From positions 560,501 through 624,500 of the forward strand of contig JANFOE010000053.1 in assembly GCA_025667525.1 (NCBI GenBank): a stretch of DNA of 64,000 nucleotides, read 5' to 3'. The notes beneath the pieces were generated by a model, which saw only the letters and a program-made list of their open reading frames with translations, did no database searches and was not told the DNA's origin. This document shows positions 1 to 11,340 of the stretch, piece after piece (the stretch's first letter is position 1; each line of letters starts with the position of its first letter). The DNA is from Glebionis coronaria (lineage: Eukaryota; Streptophyta; Magnoliopsida; Asterales; Asteraceae). The position numbers were made by a program, and so were the translations under genes.

Positions 1-1452
1 CTCGCTGCTTTCCGCCTCTGACGATACGGTTGATCTCGTCGTCCGTATGTTTGCCTGCAGCCTTCATCACAAGCATCTCCTCCTAATAAAGTGACAAAAA
101 CAAACTAGAGTTAGTATATTATTTATTAGTCGGGTTGGTACATTATTTATCGGCAGGGAATAGTAAAAAACCAAGGTATATCAAAAAAAATTAATTAATT
201 AATTTAAAAAATAAAAAAAATACTTACATACATAACGCGATCCACATCGCAAGGAAAATTCCCATCCTGGTCGGTGTGCGTCAAGAAGAATTGGTCAATG
301 ACAGTCGGGGGTGGCACATTAGCTTGAATTGCAGCTTGGGTTTGTACATACATAGGCACGCATATATAGAATGAAGCAAATTCAAAACAAAAAATCACAA
401 CACCAAAACATATAATCAAAGACATATATGTATATAAATTAATTATCGAATTTCTCACCACTTTGTCTCGAAGGAGTGCTAACGATCGAGATCCTTGCCG
501 ACTCAGTGTCGTCTGCTTAGACTGATTTTGGGAGTTCGTCAGGCATCTTTTCTCGTAATCTGGATCACTCCAAAGTGCGATATGTTTTCCCAGTCCTCGG
601 AAGCAATTTCCTGAGGACACTGGCTGCGGACTCTGCCGATGTCTACCGTGCCCGTATCGATGTCTCGGCGCCAATGCTTTGTCTTGAACGTATTTTTTCG
701 AGAATTTTAACTCTTTTGAAGCATTTGATTGATGCCGCCACTTACACCATCCCAAGTCGTATAAGTCTTGTAGAGTGTCAGATTAAACTTAGACTTCATT
801 CATATACAACAAATAAAACAAACACAAAGTTAGAGTTAGAGATATAATTTATACATTATTTTGTTTATTTATTTAATGGCTTATATATTTATTTAAATTT
901 TTATAGTAAAAACAACTTATCCTGATAAGCATAAGCTTTTTGAAAACAGATTGTTCTGATAAGCTTATCAGGACAAGCTGTTTGAAAATAGCTTAACCTG
1001 ATAAGCTTATCAGAACAAGCTGTTTGAAAACAGCTTATCCTGATAAGCATATCAGAACAAGCTGTTTTCACACAACTTGTTCTGATAAGCTTATCAAGAT
1101 AAGCTGTATTCAAACAGCTTATCCGAAAAAAGCTTATTACCTTATTCTCATCAAATATATATTTATTTAAAAAAAATATTTATTAAAATTTTTTTATATT
1201 TATTTAAATTTTTTTATATTTATTTAAAAAAATATATGATATAAATAAATAAGATACAATTTGTATATTTATTTAAATTTGTTATTTATTTATATGATAT
1301 AAATAAATAAACAAATTTATTTAAATACATACACCATTAAATAAATAAACACAATAATGTTATGAACATAAAAATGATAACTGACCTCTATGTTTGCCCA
1401 AACCCTCGCCCTGATTTCTTTAGGGGCATCATTCCAACTTGGGTAGTACAGT
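1..1452 (-). pseudogene. CACTA (En/Spm-type) transposase gene remnant
   Basis: Read on the minus strand this is a broken transposase gene of the plant Ptta/En/Spm type. An exon-like piece near 1452-1381 reads LYYPSWNDAPKEIRARVWANIE and ends at a GT donor. After an AT-rich stretch, 755-475 carries PQEIASEDWENIS in one frame and WSDPDYEKRC in the next, so there is a frameshift near 590. At 330-240 it continues with PPPTVIDQFFLTHTDQDGNF, the usual family spacing before a motif with a conserved His-Thr. The first 70 bases (VMKAAGKHTDDEINRIVRGG) look like a further exon leaving the window. Such proteins bind subterminal repeats of CACTA elements. The family call rests on the order of these motifs. 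Frameshifts and stops make it non-functional. Its upstream end is cut by gypsy-1. Confidence 0.6.
905..1140. repeat. 48-bp tandem palindromic repeat
   Basis: About five imperfect 48-bp units, each containing the palindrome CTGATAAGCTTATCAG and an arm AACAAGCTGTTTGAAAACAG. The 48-bp length keeps a reading frame open by chance. It lies in the presumed intron of the transposase remnant. Short palindromic repeats of this sort occur in CACTA elements as transposase-binding sites, but that role is inferred. The flanking 1141-1380 is AT-rich with no coding signal. Confidence 0.75.
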
Positions 1453-3066
1453 TGTGACACCCCGGGTAGGGTCAAAATATGCGGAATTATCAACGGAGAT
1501 GTCACAAGGGTGGATCGATAGCATATAATCCATAGAGCATAAGATAAAGAGTTATTCAAATCAGATTACATGTTTATTAAACAAATAAATAAAAATTATC
1601 TTTAACATGTCATAAGTAGATTGTTCATTTTCCCCAAATGGAACCCTTGACGATTCATACAATGCATATCACATAGATGCTTGAGTCCATGCACATATCT
1701 CGTTCTAACTTCATTTCCCTGAGATAAACATGCTTAGAGGGTCAAATAAAGTTGGTGAATTTACAGGTTTTAACAATAATTAGTTTGGGCATACATTAAT
1801 CATTGAAGTAACAATGCACAAAGCATTCTTACTAAAAATTAGATTACATTTGCTATTACTCGAAACTGAAGCTTAACCTTCCATGGTCCTCAACAGATGA
1901 GGACGTAGTGTCTTACAAAAAGACACCCAAACCCAGTTCCAACATGGTATACATCTGTTGTCCCGGCCAAGGTACAGTGAGCATGACTCACCCAGATGGG
2001 GATGGTCAATCCCTAATAGATCTATTTATAACATCCGAGCGATTTACAACAATTTAACAGTTTCTATAATAGTCAATCATAGTCAAGTTTATACAATGCA
2101 GTTATGTCTATTTTAAAATAGTTGCATGTTTTCTCCCCCGTAGAGGAAAAGTTTATCAATAGTTATATGGGGCTGTAAACTCACCTGGGAGTTGGCAATA
2201 GCTGTATAACACGAATATCCAAATAACGCTCACGCCAAAAGTTATGCCTTTCTTGCTTAAAAGTACCAAGGATGATCTAGAGGAACAAGGAGATTAGGGA
2301 TCTAATCTAGTTGATGAAAAAACCCTAAATGTAAACCAAGCCGTGGCCTTATAGATTCGGCTAGGGCTTGTTCTATTGATTCCAATGATGATGATACTAC
2401 TAAATGATTAGTAGTTAAGATGAGACAAAGATTTAGTTGATTTAATGCTCAAAACTTGGATGTTTGTGGCTTATAGCCGAATTGTTTGAGAGAGAGAAGA
2501 GGATAGAGAGATTGCATGAGAAAATGGAGAATGTATGTGTGTGAGATTTTGGCTAAAAGGGAAGAGAGAGAGAAGGAACACAAAAGGCATGATTGCCTTG
2601 GTAAGGACATTTGTGCCAAGTGTAGCCTCTCCCCATTCCAAGACATCTCTTCCTCTTCCACATGGGGGGTGCCGTGTATATTCACCCAAAATGGGAAAAA
2701 ATGTGGGCTTGTCATGGGCTTATGTTAGGCTTAATATAGTAGACAAGATCTTGGGCTAGTCCAAGAAAGATTAAGCAAGCCCATAGTGAGCATACACATA
2801 TACATGGCTACATATGCATAATGAAGTATATTTTCAAATTGTGTTAAGTGTGGTACACACATTGCTAGTTATAACTTCATTACTTGTTTTTCCTAGTTCT
2901 TAAAGACATGTTTCAAGTTATGCAAATAGACAAGTCTACAAAAGTGTAAGTATGTAATGGGCAAGTTTACATACATCTTAAGGAGATATAACACATGAAT
3001 GAATGCTCTAGGATTATTGAGTGAATTTTTATTATATTAACTCATGGTAAAATCATGGATTTTACA
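1453..3066 (-). repeat. gypsy-1 3' LTR
   Basis: A 1614-bp LTR. In minus orientation it starts TGTAAAATCC and ends GGGGTGTCACA, giving the canonical TG...CA ends. The right boundary is set by the adjoining polypurine tract and the left boundary by identity with the scrap at 8132. It has no open frame that I recognise. Confidence 0.85.
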
Positions 3067-3087
3067 GCACCACCCCGTTATTTTAAC
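3067..3087 (-). other. gypsy-1 polypurine tract
   Basis: On the minus strand AACGGGGTGGTGC directly precedes the LTR start TGTAAAATCC. This is the expected position of the plus-strand primer for reverse transcription and fixes the orientation of the element. Confidence 0.7.
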
Positions 3088-3229
3088 TTTCTCCTTAAAG
3101 CTACAAAAAACGTAGTTATCTTTTAAGTGAAAGATGTTCTAAGTATAGAGTTCATTTCAGACTCTCTCTCAGGTACGGATGGTGGTACAAACGCGAAGTG
3201 GACTATACCTAGGTTACCCTTATACATTC

Positions 3230-3775
3230 AGTTGAGCAGTAATGAAGGCTTCTGCTACTACGGGTGGACATAAAGCAATGCTAAGAGATCTTTATCCGGG
3301 TCACACTATACATCCGATTGAGCAGTAAAGTAGACCGCTGCTATGGATGGATAGGAAGCAATGCAAAGAGATCTTTATCCGGGTCACACTATACATCCGA
3401 TTGAGCAGTAAAGGAGACCGCTTCTATGGATGGATAGGAAGCAATGCAAAGAGATCTTTATCTGGGTCGCACTATACATTCGATTGAGCAGTAAAGGAGA
3501 CCGCTGCTATGGATGGATAGGAAGCAATGCAAAGAGATCTTTATCCGGGTCACACTATACATCCGATTGAGTAGTAAAGGAGACTGTTGCTATGGATGGA
3601 TAGGAAGCAATGCAAAGAGATCTTTATCTGGATCGCACTATTCATCCGATTGAGCAGTAAGGGAGACTGCTGCCATGGATGGATAGGAAGGGAATGCAAA
3701 GAGATCTTTATCCGGGTCGCACTATTCATCCGATTAAGCAGCAAAGGAGACTGCTGCTATGGATGGATAAATGCG
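3230..3775. repeat. 83-bp tandem repeat
   Basis: Six to seven copies, with TATGGATGGATAGGAAGC recurring near 3342, 3425, 3509, 3592, 3675 and 3759, spaced 83 bp (once 84). Each unit also contains GAGATCTTTATC and CATCCGATTGAGCAGTAA. The period is not a multiple of three, so it does not encode a repeated peptide. It occupies the 3' internal region of gypsy-1 where pol should be. The stretch 3790-4490 next to it has no recognisable gene. Confidence 0.92.
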
Positions 3776-4494
3776 GGTTTCTTAACGAGGGTCGCGGCTA
3801 CCTCCTTCCAAGAGTTGGGAGAGGAGCAATGGTGTTGTGGATTTGGTTAGGAGGGAAAATCCACTGTAGATGGTTTCTGGCATGAGGAGGACACGCCGGC
3901 ATGTTTTTATATGTTGGGAAAGCTGGGGATGCACTACTTCTGCATTCTTTCCACGAGTGAGATATAGGTTATATCTCCACAACCGATGATGAAAATTGGG
4001 GGTTGAAGGTAAAATAAAATGGAAGAATATTTTAATTAGAACCCCTCCTATGTCAACAGCTTTATGCGAAAGACTTATAATTATACCTCAAGCTGGTGGG
4101 ATACAGACATTAGTTAATAGTAATAAAGCTTCTACCCAGCTGGGAGGTTAAGATTATTTTTGATGGCGATTGGGTAGGAAGTTGCAAAGAACCTGCTTCA
4201 TTCTCCGTGGGGCTGAGCGAGAGGGGCGCAGAAAAGAAGTACCTCAAATGGTGGAAATAAAAGAAGATACCAAGAATAAAGTGGTACGCGCCTTGCGGGG
4301 TGCTGCAAAAAGGGTCATGCATTCACCATTACTGGTTCAAAATTTGCACAAATTTTGACTTCTAAAGAGAGGAAATTACATCTCCCAGAGTCTGGTGGAT
4401 GATGGTATTGTTGAACTAACTGAACCCGAAGAGGAAAAAGGAATGTCCAAAAACATGGGACATTCAACATCTCTTTACGAGGGATGTTGAACAC

Positions 4495-4775
4495 AGCCCT
4501 ACAAAATACACTCATTGTGAGTTGGATGTGTCTTTCAGTTTTAGGGTTGCCTAAATGGTGGATATAACCCTACAAAATACATCCATTATAAGTTGGATGT
4601 GTCTTTCAGGTTTAGGGTTGCCTAAAGTGGCGGATATAACCCTACAAAATACATCTATTGTGAGTTGGATGTGTCTTTCAGGTTTAGGGTTGCCTAAAGT
4701 GGCGGATATAACCCTACAAAATACATCCATTGTGAGTTGGATGTGTCTTTCAGGTTTAGGGTTGCCTATCTTGTC
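4495..4775 (-). repeat. 72-bp tandem repeat
   Basis: Four copies start near 4501, 4572, 4644 and 4716. Because 72 is a multiple of three, the minus strand stays open and reads a repeated 24-residue peptide that contains GNPKPERHIQL and DVFCRVIS. It follows directly after the protease remnant in element orientation. I do not think it is a functional protein domain. It looks like repeat expansion at a pol deletion. Confidence 0.9.
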
Positions 4776-4791
4776 ACGTAGGAAAAACATG

Positions 4792-5353
4792 TTAGGAAAA
4801 TGGTGCATCCTTTGACCAAGTATTCCCTGGCTTTTTGGTGATAGAAATGACATTAAGTCTAGTGTTGACTATATCGGGGTTACCGTCCCCTCGTATAATC
4901 AAGGTTTCATCTCCCCAAGGTATACGAACCAATTTTTGATCACATACGATAACCGCATGGTACTTGCTAGTCAATTCATGCCAATAATGACATTGAAGCT
5001 ACCAAGACCTACTGGAATCTGATTGATGTGTAACGGTTGATTGGAAAGGTTTAAGGTATAGTCTCGAATGATGGTGTCAACCGTCACAACTTTTCCGTCA
5101 GCAATTCTACAGCATAATAGGGGTCTAGAACTAATGAAGTGATTTCCAATTCCTTACTAAATTTAGTAAATATAAAGCTTTGGTCTGCCCATGTGTCAAA
5201 CAAGACAGATGTATATGGTTGGTTTAGTAAAAACGTACCAGGGACGACGTTGGAGTCAGGATTAGCTTGGGCATTGCCGGCTATGTACACTTGGGAAAAA
5301 GTTCCCTTGTTGTCCTTCTTCTGGTTGGCCAGTTTGGGACAGTCGGGTCTCAC
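4792..5353 (-). pseudogene. gypsy-1 aspartic protease, inactive
   Basis: In minus orientation the frame continues from the zinc-knuckle region through GTFLLNQPYTSVLFDTWADQ, the retropepsin active-site region. It continues at 4974-4792 with [21 protein letters not shown], the conserved segment between protease and reverse transcriptase in Asteraceae gypsy polyproteins. The active site should read Asp-Thr-Gly but here reads DTWAD, so the catalytic glycine is lost. A stop lies near 5084 between the two parts. Coding ends just before the reverse transcriptase would start, where the 72-bp repeat takes over. Retropepsins cleave the Gag-Pol polyprotein in the particle. This copy could not. Confidence 0.75.
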
Positions 5354-5755
5354 ATGTCTAGGGGTTCCACACTAGTAACATACCACAGCTTTCTTTGGTC
5401 CACTACTGCTTCCACCTATGGGGTTTCGGTTTCCCTGCTGCCCACTTTCGCTCCCACGAGCATTGGACTTGCCTTTGTTGTTGTTTCCGGGATGGTTATT
5501 TGGTCGACCTGGGGTAGCAACATTTGCTTGACATTCGCGAGCAAAATGGCCTTGTTGGCCGCACTTGTAGCATCCTTGGCATTGTCCTCCAGCAACATGA
5601 TGATAGTTGCATTTTGAACACTTAGGCTTGGACCCTGAGTAGTTCTTGGTGCAGGTTGTGGGAGTAGTGTCATCAGCTTGCCCAACGTTTTGCCTTTTGG
5701 AAGGCTGCGGGTGCTGGCTACGAGAGCTTTCATCTGATTTTCTCTTGTTGTCCGT
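5354..5755 (-). pseudogene. gypsy-1 Gag nucleocapsid with CCHC knuckles
   Basis: In the right minus-strand frame this reads CYKCGQQGHFAREC, a complete CCHC zinc knuckle that binds element RNA. A Gly/Asn-rich linker follows, then a second knuckle, CY-stop-CGTPRHVRPDC. A TAG at about 5370 interrupts the second knuckle between its first two cysteines. The knuckle region joins gag (upstream at 6367-5756) to the protease, the usual order. The long open frame at 5733-5416 is a different frame and not the gene. Confidence 0.72.
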
Positions 5756-6367
5756 TTACCTTTCGGACAGATTGCAGGCTCGCTTGTTGATCAGCTCAGT
5801 CGCAAATTCCATAGCACCTTCAACGGTAGTGGGTCGTGAAGCTAGCACACTGTCATGGATGTTGTCATGGAGTCCACTGACATACTTCTTAATCTTGTCG
5901 CTCCTTTGAGGGAACATTCTGGTGCACATCAAGCTTAACTCTTGAAATCTTTGGTTGTACCAAAGGATATCATTGTTCTTACACTTTAGATCCCACAGTT
6001 CTATCTCCAACTTCTTCATTTCTCCTCTAGGACAGTACTTCTCAATCATCGTCTCTTTGAGGTTGGCCCAAGTGAGAGTATAAGCAGTGTCAAGTCCAAG
6101 GGTAGCGACCATTGAGTTCCACCAGGTAAGGGCGCTCTCAAGTAGTGTGCATGTGGCAAACTTAACTCTGTATAGTCTTTCAAACCACTGCATCAATTCA
6201 ACAACTCCTTCTTTTCCTCGGTAGTATGAGGGTTTGCACTTTAAGAAGACGGGGTAAGAGAAACCCCTGTTGGTGTTGTTTCTGCGTGCATTGAAGTTTG
6301 GATCATTGTTTGCATTCGGGTCAGCTCCTCTGGCTGCCATGCGTTCTGTGATGCCTTCACTTATCAT
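5756..6367 (-). pseudogene. gypsy-1 Gag capsid domain
   Basis: A 203-codon stretch with the hallmarks of the plant retrotransposon gag family: FLKCKPSYYRGKEGVVELMQ, then KFATCTLLESALTWWNS, then EKYCPRGEMKKLEIELWDLK and MCTRMFPQRSDKIKKYVSGL. These helices build the capsid-like shell around the element RNA. Between WFERLYR and VKFATC the domain is shorter than usual in this family, so a short in-frame deletion is likely. The frame is otherwise open and ends TELINKRACNLSER just before the knuckle region. Confidence 0.8.
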
Positions 6368-6910
6368 TTCCCGGAGTTGTGCGGCAGTGACATTTCAAGT
6401 AGCTTCTGGGGATTCAGCATTATCAGCATTAGAAGTGGTTGCATTATTGGGATTTGATCTTGTAATCACCATTTGTCTATAATCATACACAAAATAAGAT
6501 TATTAGTTCAAATGTTAGTACAGTTTTTATATTATTTTCACGGGGAAAATTCATGCACTGATTTCATAACAACTTTTTGATAACCTGTCAAGATCTCATA
6601 ATATAATACATTGTACAGCAAACATAATAAAGAAAGTGATTACATGCTATTTCCATAAGAAATTTAACATCCATCTAGTATAACAAAATCCAAGTCATAG
6701 GCCTGTCGAGCCTTATCCAAGGCAATGATACACACAGTCTTTAAAACATTACATCCCAAAGTTACATGTCCAAAAGAAAAGAAAAGATAAAGTACAGGAT
6801 TACATCACCAAAATCTGAAAAGAAATAAAGGTACAAAATTCCTATGTCATGACAGCTAGGGTTCAACCCATAGGCTGATCATGATGTACAAGAAACCTAG
6901 TACATCTATC

Positions 6911-7693
6911 CTACTCCTGCCTAGATGGTCTGCTAGATGAGGCTGGGGCTGATGGGGCTGATGAAGCTACAAGGGCTCTCCTGGTGTTCCACAAAGTCCG
7001 AACCGTCGCTTTGGCATCCTTGAGCATGCGGAATGCTGTCAGCAGCTGAGTCCTGAGTTTGTCGACGGCCCCACGAAGATAGGTCATGTCTACAGTAACT
7101 CCGTCATGATGGACGGTGGAGATGTCAAAGAAAATGGACAAGGACTGCTCCTGAGCAGATAGAGTAGCATGGATCTGGTGCTGGAGACTCTCCATGGTCT
7201 GGATACGCTGGTGGAGACGGTAGTTAACCTCCCAAAGCCACTGCAATGCCTCGTCAGTCTTGGCCTGGACGCCTCGGGTTGCCTGTGCCTCTCCCCTCAT
7301 GGTATGAGCGAGGGAGTCGATGCGCTCATAGACGGCAGTGTAGCCTAGTTGACCAACTGGGCAACAGGCTGCGAAGGTCGGATATCTCCCACTCCTGGCG
7401 TGCGGCCAGTGCGGCGATCTGGGCCTGGACAGAGTCGGCACGTCCCACCCCAGAGCCTTCCCCGATCTCAAAAGTAGAGCCGGGTACGGACTCGGGAAAA
7501 TGGCTTGATGGTAAAGACGCAGGTACAGAATATGGTAGGTCTGGAGACACCTGGTCTTCCTCCATAGAGGTGGAGACCAGTATGACTGATGTTGGAGCAA
7601 AAAAGGGTCCTCAGGAAGTACAGCTTCGATGGTCTGATCATCCTCCGAGTCAGAGGCTGATAACCATCCGCACTGCACGGATCGTGGAGACAA
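6911..7693 (-). pseudogene. gypsy-1 leader / Gag N-terminal extension ORF
   Basis: About 260 codons lie between the primer-binding site and gag. Two frames alternate: 7565-7330 contains GSTFEIGEGSGVGRADSV in one frame, and the C-terminal half (MRGEAQATRGVQAKTDEALQ onward) is in another, so at least one frameshift is present. Similar acidic, coiled N-terminal extensions precede gag in Asteraceae gypsy elements, which is why I assign it to Gag. No catalytic motif is visible. The stretch 6370-6910 between it and gag has no other coding signal. Confidence 0.5.
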
Positions 7694-8114
7694 ACTGGTA
7701 ACTAGGGCAGGTGCTACTACTAGTAGAAAAGTCAGAGGTACAGTAGGTGAAATCCTGATGCTCTGAAAATAATATTATTTTAAATTTGAAGTAAGTATAT
7801 GGTTACAAACAAAGAAAAATATTATTTTTAGCTACATGATTTATGGAGTATATCCCTTTTAAACAATCATCGTAATGTTTTTAAGGTTATATATATTAGT
7901 ACATATATATAGTCGTTTAATCCAGTTTATTTATCAATTCAGTATACTCTTAGTTCACATAGCACATAATGCCCTACGATCTATATGCTTAACTACTACG
8001 TTCCCAAAAAAATCCCAAAAGATTTTATAAAGTTATAGTTCATTTTTAAATAAAAGAAAAATCATTTTAAAATTTTATTTTATTTAAAAATTTATCTGGT
8101 TCTCTATAACTAAT

Positions 8115-8126
8115 GCTCTGATGCCA
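8115..8126 (-). other. gypsy-1 primer-binding site
   Basis: Minus-strand TGGCATCAGAGC starts five bases inside the 5' LTR scrap. It differs by one base from TGGTATCAGAGC, the standard complement of the plant initiator tRNA-Met 3' end. Confidence 0.8.
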
Positions 8127-8131
8127 TTCTC

Positions 8132-8198
8132 TGTGACACCCCGGGTAGGGTCAAAATATGCGGAATTATCAACGAAGATGTCACAAGGGTGGATCGAT
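8132..8198 (-). repeat. gypsy-1 5' LTR scrap (67 bp)
   Basis: This segment matches 1453-1519 with one substitution seen (cggagatg versus cgaagatg) and stops at GGTGGATCGAT. Beyond it the sequence is copia gag. The outer ~1.5 kb of this LTR has been lost by a deletion or rearrangement that joined it to copia-1. Confidence 0.9.
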
Positions 8199-9063
8199 GG
8201 AGGGTCATGGCGCATGGTCAATAATGGAAGAATTGAAAACCATGTTCACTAAACAAGCTGGTCAAGAACTCCTTTATGTTGCACGTGCCTTTCACGCGTG
8301 TAAACATGAGGATGGACAATCTGTGAGCTCCTATGTCTTAAAGATGAAGGGCTACATAGAGAATTTGGAACGTTTGGGTCACCCCGTGTCATTGAAACTT
8401 GCGGTTAGCCTAATTTTAGCCTCACTAAACAAGGACTATGATAGGTTCGTGCAATATTACAATATGCATGGCCTGGGGAAGACAATACCAAAATTGCATG
8501 CCATGCTAAAGCTACATGAGAAAACGTTGCCAAAGAAGGTTGCACCTGCTACTGCTAATACCATCAATGCTATTAGGGCAGGAAGGATCCAAAAGCCTAA
8601 TAAGGCTAAACCGTCTAATGCTGCGAAGGGTAAGAATCAAGACAAAGGGAAGAAAGTAGCTAACTTTACTCCCCGAACCAAGATTCCCCCTCCACCAAGA
8701 AGAGAGAATCCTGCTAAGGATGCCATTTGTCACCAATGCGGTGACATTGGTCATTGGAAGAGAAACTCTCCAGAGTATCTCGCTGAGTTGTGGAAGAAAA
8801 AGAAGTCCTCTCAAGGAGCTGGCACTTCAGGTATCTTCACTATAGAACTCTTTACTTTTCCTAATAAATCTTGGGTTTATGACACTGGTTGTGTTACTCA
8901 CATCTGTAATACTACTCAGGGTCTAAGGATAAGTAAGAAGCTGAAGCCAGGAGCTTTGAAACTGTATGTCGGCAATGGTCATCGTGTAGTTGTTGAAGCC
9001 ATTGGTGTTTTTCAATTATTTCTCCCTAGTGGACTAATTGTTATGTTGAATAACTGTCATTAA
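8199..9063 (+). pseudogene. copia-1 gag (UBN2 type) and protease start
   Basis: The frame starts inside gag at MEELKTMFTKQAGQELL and continues with the helix-rich UBN2/DUF4219-like capsid region (KMKGYIENLERLGHPVSLKL; LILASLNKDYDRFVQYYNM). A zinc knuckle follows, CHQCGDIGHWKRNS; its fourth ligand, normally Cys, is Ser. Then comes the protease signature SWVYDTGCVTHICN with an intact DTG. The frame stops at 9061 just after the protease core. Start codons upstream of 8200 belong to gypsy LTR sequence and are not the native start. Confidence 0.85.
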
Positions 9064-9102
9064 GTACCTTCTATTTCTAGAGGGCTTGTTTCAGTTTCAT
9101 GT

Positions 9103-10167
9103 TTGTATGACGATGGTTTTGTTAATCATTTTGAGAATAATGCAAGTATTTCAGTTTCTAAAAATAATATGTTTTATTTTAGTGATATTCCTAGTAATGG
9201 TATTTATGAAATTGATATGTGTGATTCTAATGCAAACAATAGTTCTATGTATGCTGTAAGCAACAAAAGGGTCAAATCTATTTTGGACTCTACATTTCTA
9301 TGGCATTGTCGCCTTAGCCACATAAGCAAAAAGCGCATTAAGCAATTACAATTTGATGGATTGCTTAAGTCAAGCGATGATTATTCCTTTGACAAGTGTG
9401 TTTCATGTTTATCTGGTAAGATGGCACGTAAACCTTATTCACATCAAGTGGAGAGGGCTAAAGATCTACTTGGACTAATCCACGCCAATGTATGTGGTCC
9501 ATTTATAACCGTGTCAAGACAAGGTGCAAGTTACTTCGTCACTTTCACTGACGACTTTAGTCGTTATGGTTATGTTTACTTGCTAAAGCATAAACATGAA
9601 GTGTTTGAAACATTTAAGGTGTTTCAAAAGGAAGTAGAAAATCAAGTCGATAAAACCATAAAGACACTACGTTCGGATCATGGAGATGAATTTATGAGTT
9701 ATGAATTTCTGGAGCATCTTAAGGAACATGGAATAGTTTCCCAAAGAACCCATCCATATACACCACAACATAATGGTGTGTCTGAGAGGAGAAATAGAAC
9801 CCTACTTGATATGGTTCGTTCCATGATGGCCCAAACAACTCTTCCAAAATCCTTTTGGTATTATGCTCGTGAGTATGCTGCTCGCATACTCAATATGGTT
9901 CCAACTAAGAATGTTGATAAGACTCCATACGAAGTATGGTATAGGCAAGCCCCTAAGTTGTCTTACTTAAAGGTCTGGGGATGTGAGGCTCTTGTTAAGC
10001 GTGACACGCTTATCAAACCGGACAAACTTGAGCCCCGATCTATTAAGTGTATATTTGTAGGTTACCCAAAGGAAATGATGGGTTACTCCTTCTACTACCC
10101 ACCCGAGAACAAAGTTTTTGTTGCTCGTAATGCTGAATTCCTAGAGAGAAATCTTATGAATCAATAA
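9103..10167 (+). pseudogene. copia-1 integrase region
   Basis: This stretch begins in the protease C-terminus. It contains the GAG-pre-integrase zinc-binding segment (LWHCRLSHISKKRIKQLQ, then CVSCLSGK) and the integrase catalytic core. The first catalytic Asp position reads HANVCGP instead of the usual HTDVCGP, so the acidic residue is lost. The second (RSDHGDEF) and the Glu (NGVSERRNR) are present. The tail VWGCEALVKRD and IKCIFVGYPKE is the copia integrase C-terminus. Integrase inserts the cDNA into host DNA. This copy would be inactive. A stop follows LMNQ. Confidence 0.88.
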
Positions 10168-11340
10168 GCAAGTGGGAGTATATAAGATCTTGAAGTAATT
10201 CAAGATGAATATATACATCCTTCTGAAAAAACTAGCAATCATGAAGAGGATGATCAAGAAATTAATGAACCTATAAGTGATATAGCTCCCATTCGAAATT
10301 CTACAAGGACTAGGCGTGCTGCTGACCGTATGTGTTTATACATTGACGCTGAGGAACATGGGTTAGGGGATCATAATGAACCCACTAACTACAAGGCTGC
10401 ATTAGCAGATCCTGAATCTGACAAATGACTGGATGCTATGAATGTGGAGATGCAATTCATGAAAGACAATGATGTCTGGATCTTAGTTGACCTTCCCCCT
10501 AACGCTAAAACCGTTAGCGGCAAGTGGTTGTACAAGAAGAGGACCGACATGGATGGCAATGTACACACCTTTAAAGCTCGATATGTAGCGAGGGGCTTCA
10601 CTCAAACCTTCGGGATTGATTATGAAGAGACCTTCTCTCCTGTTGTGGATATCAAAGCTATAAGGATTCTCTTAGCCATAGCCGTGTTCTATGACTATGA
10701 GATTTGGCAAATGGATGTTAAACCGCTTTCCTCAATGGACTTCTTTATGAAGAAGTCTATATGAAGCAACCTGAAGGTTTTGTCAATTCAAAGTATCCAA
10801 ACCGTGTATGCAAGCTTCAAAGATCCATTTAGGGACTTAAGCAAGCATCAAGGCAATGGAACAAGAGGTTTGATGATGAAATAAAGAAATTTGGTTTCAA
10901 TCGAAATCCTGATGAGCCATGTGTATATATCAAAGCTAGTGGGAGTAGCCTAGTGTTTCTTGTCTTGTATGTCGATGACATATTGTTGATGGGAAAAGAC
11001 ATTCCAATGTTGCAAAGTGTAAAAGCTTACCTTGGAAGGTGTTTTTCCATGAAGGATTTGGGATATGCTGCGTATATCCTTGGAATCAAGATCATACGTG
11101 ATAGACCTAGACGGTTAATTGGTTTATGTCAAAGTGCTTACATAGATAAGATTTTGAAGAAGTATAACATGGATAATTCCAAACGTGGCTTTATTCCCAT
11201 GCAAACTAAATCAAAATTATCTAAGACTCAAGGATCATCAATACCTGATGAGGTGAGACGCATGTAGAGAGTTCCTTATGCTTCGGCAAATGGATCAATC
11301 ATGTATGCTGTTACATGTACGAGACCTGATGTTGCGTTCT
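10168..11340 (+). pseudogene. copia-1 reverse transcriptase
   Basis: After a linker with two stops (10165 and 10425), the RT begins at NDVWILVDLPPNAKTV. Fingers/palm motifs follow: KARYVARGFTQTFGIDYEETFSPV and EIWQMDVK. After DVK one A appears lost from a run of As near 10722, shifting the frame to FLNGLLYEEVYMKQPEGFV. A TAG interrupts RSI-stop-GLKQASRQW near 10830. The catalytic YVDD is intact at 10968-10979. The thumb/connection (YLGRCFSMKDLG) is followed by a stop at 11265. Clearly RT by motif order, clearly dead by frame. Confidence 0.9.

Larger units (their letters stand above)
1453..8198 (-). mobile_element. gypsy-1: non-autonomous Ty3/gypsy LTR retrotransposon
   Basis: The element runs on the minus strand. 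In that direction it shows a 67-bp 5' LTR scrap, a primer-binding site like the initiator-tRNA-Met type, a leader ORF, gag with zinc knuckles, a protease, two tandem-repeat blocks, a polypurine tract and a 1.6 kb 3' LTR. Both LTR ends share TGTGACACCCCGGG at their plus-strand left edge. Reverse transcriptase, RNase H and integrase are absent, so it would have depended on another element. It sits inside the CACTA transposase remnant on the left. No target-site duplication can be checked because the right side is truncated. Confidence 0.88.

Noticed and set aside
5416..5733. 105-codon minus-strand frame as a gene
   Set aside because: Wrong frame; the zinc knuckles lie in another minus frame over the same bases.
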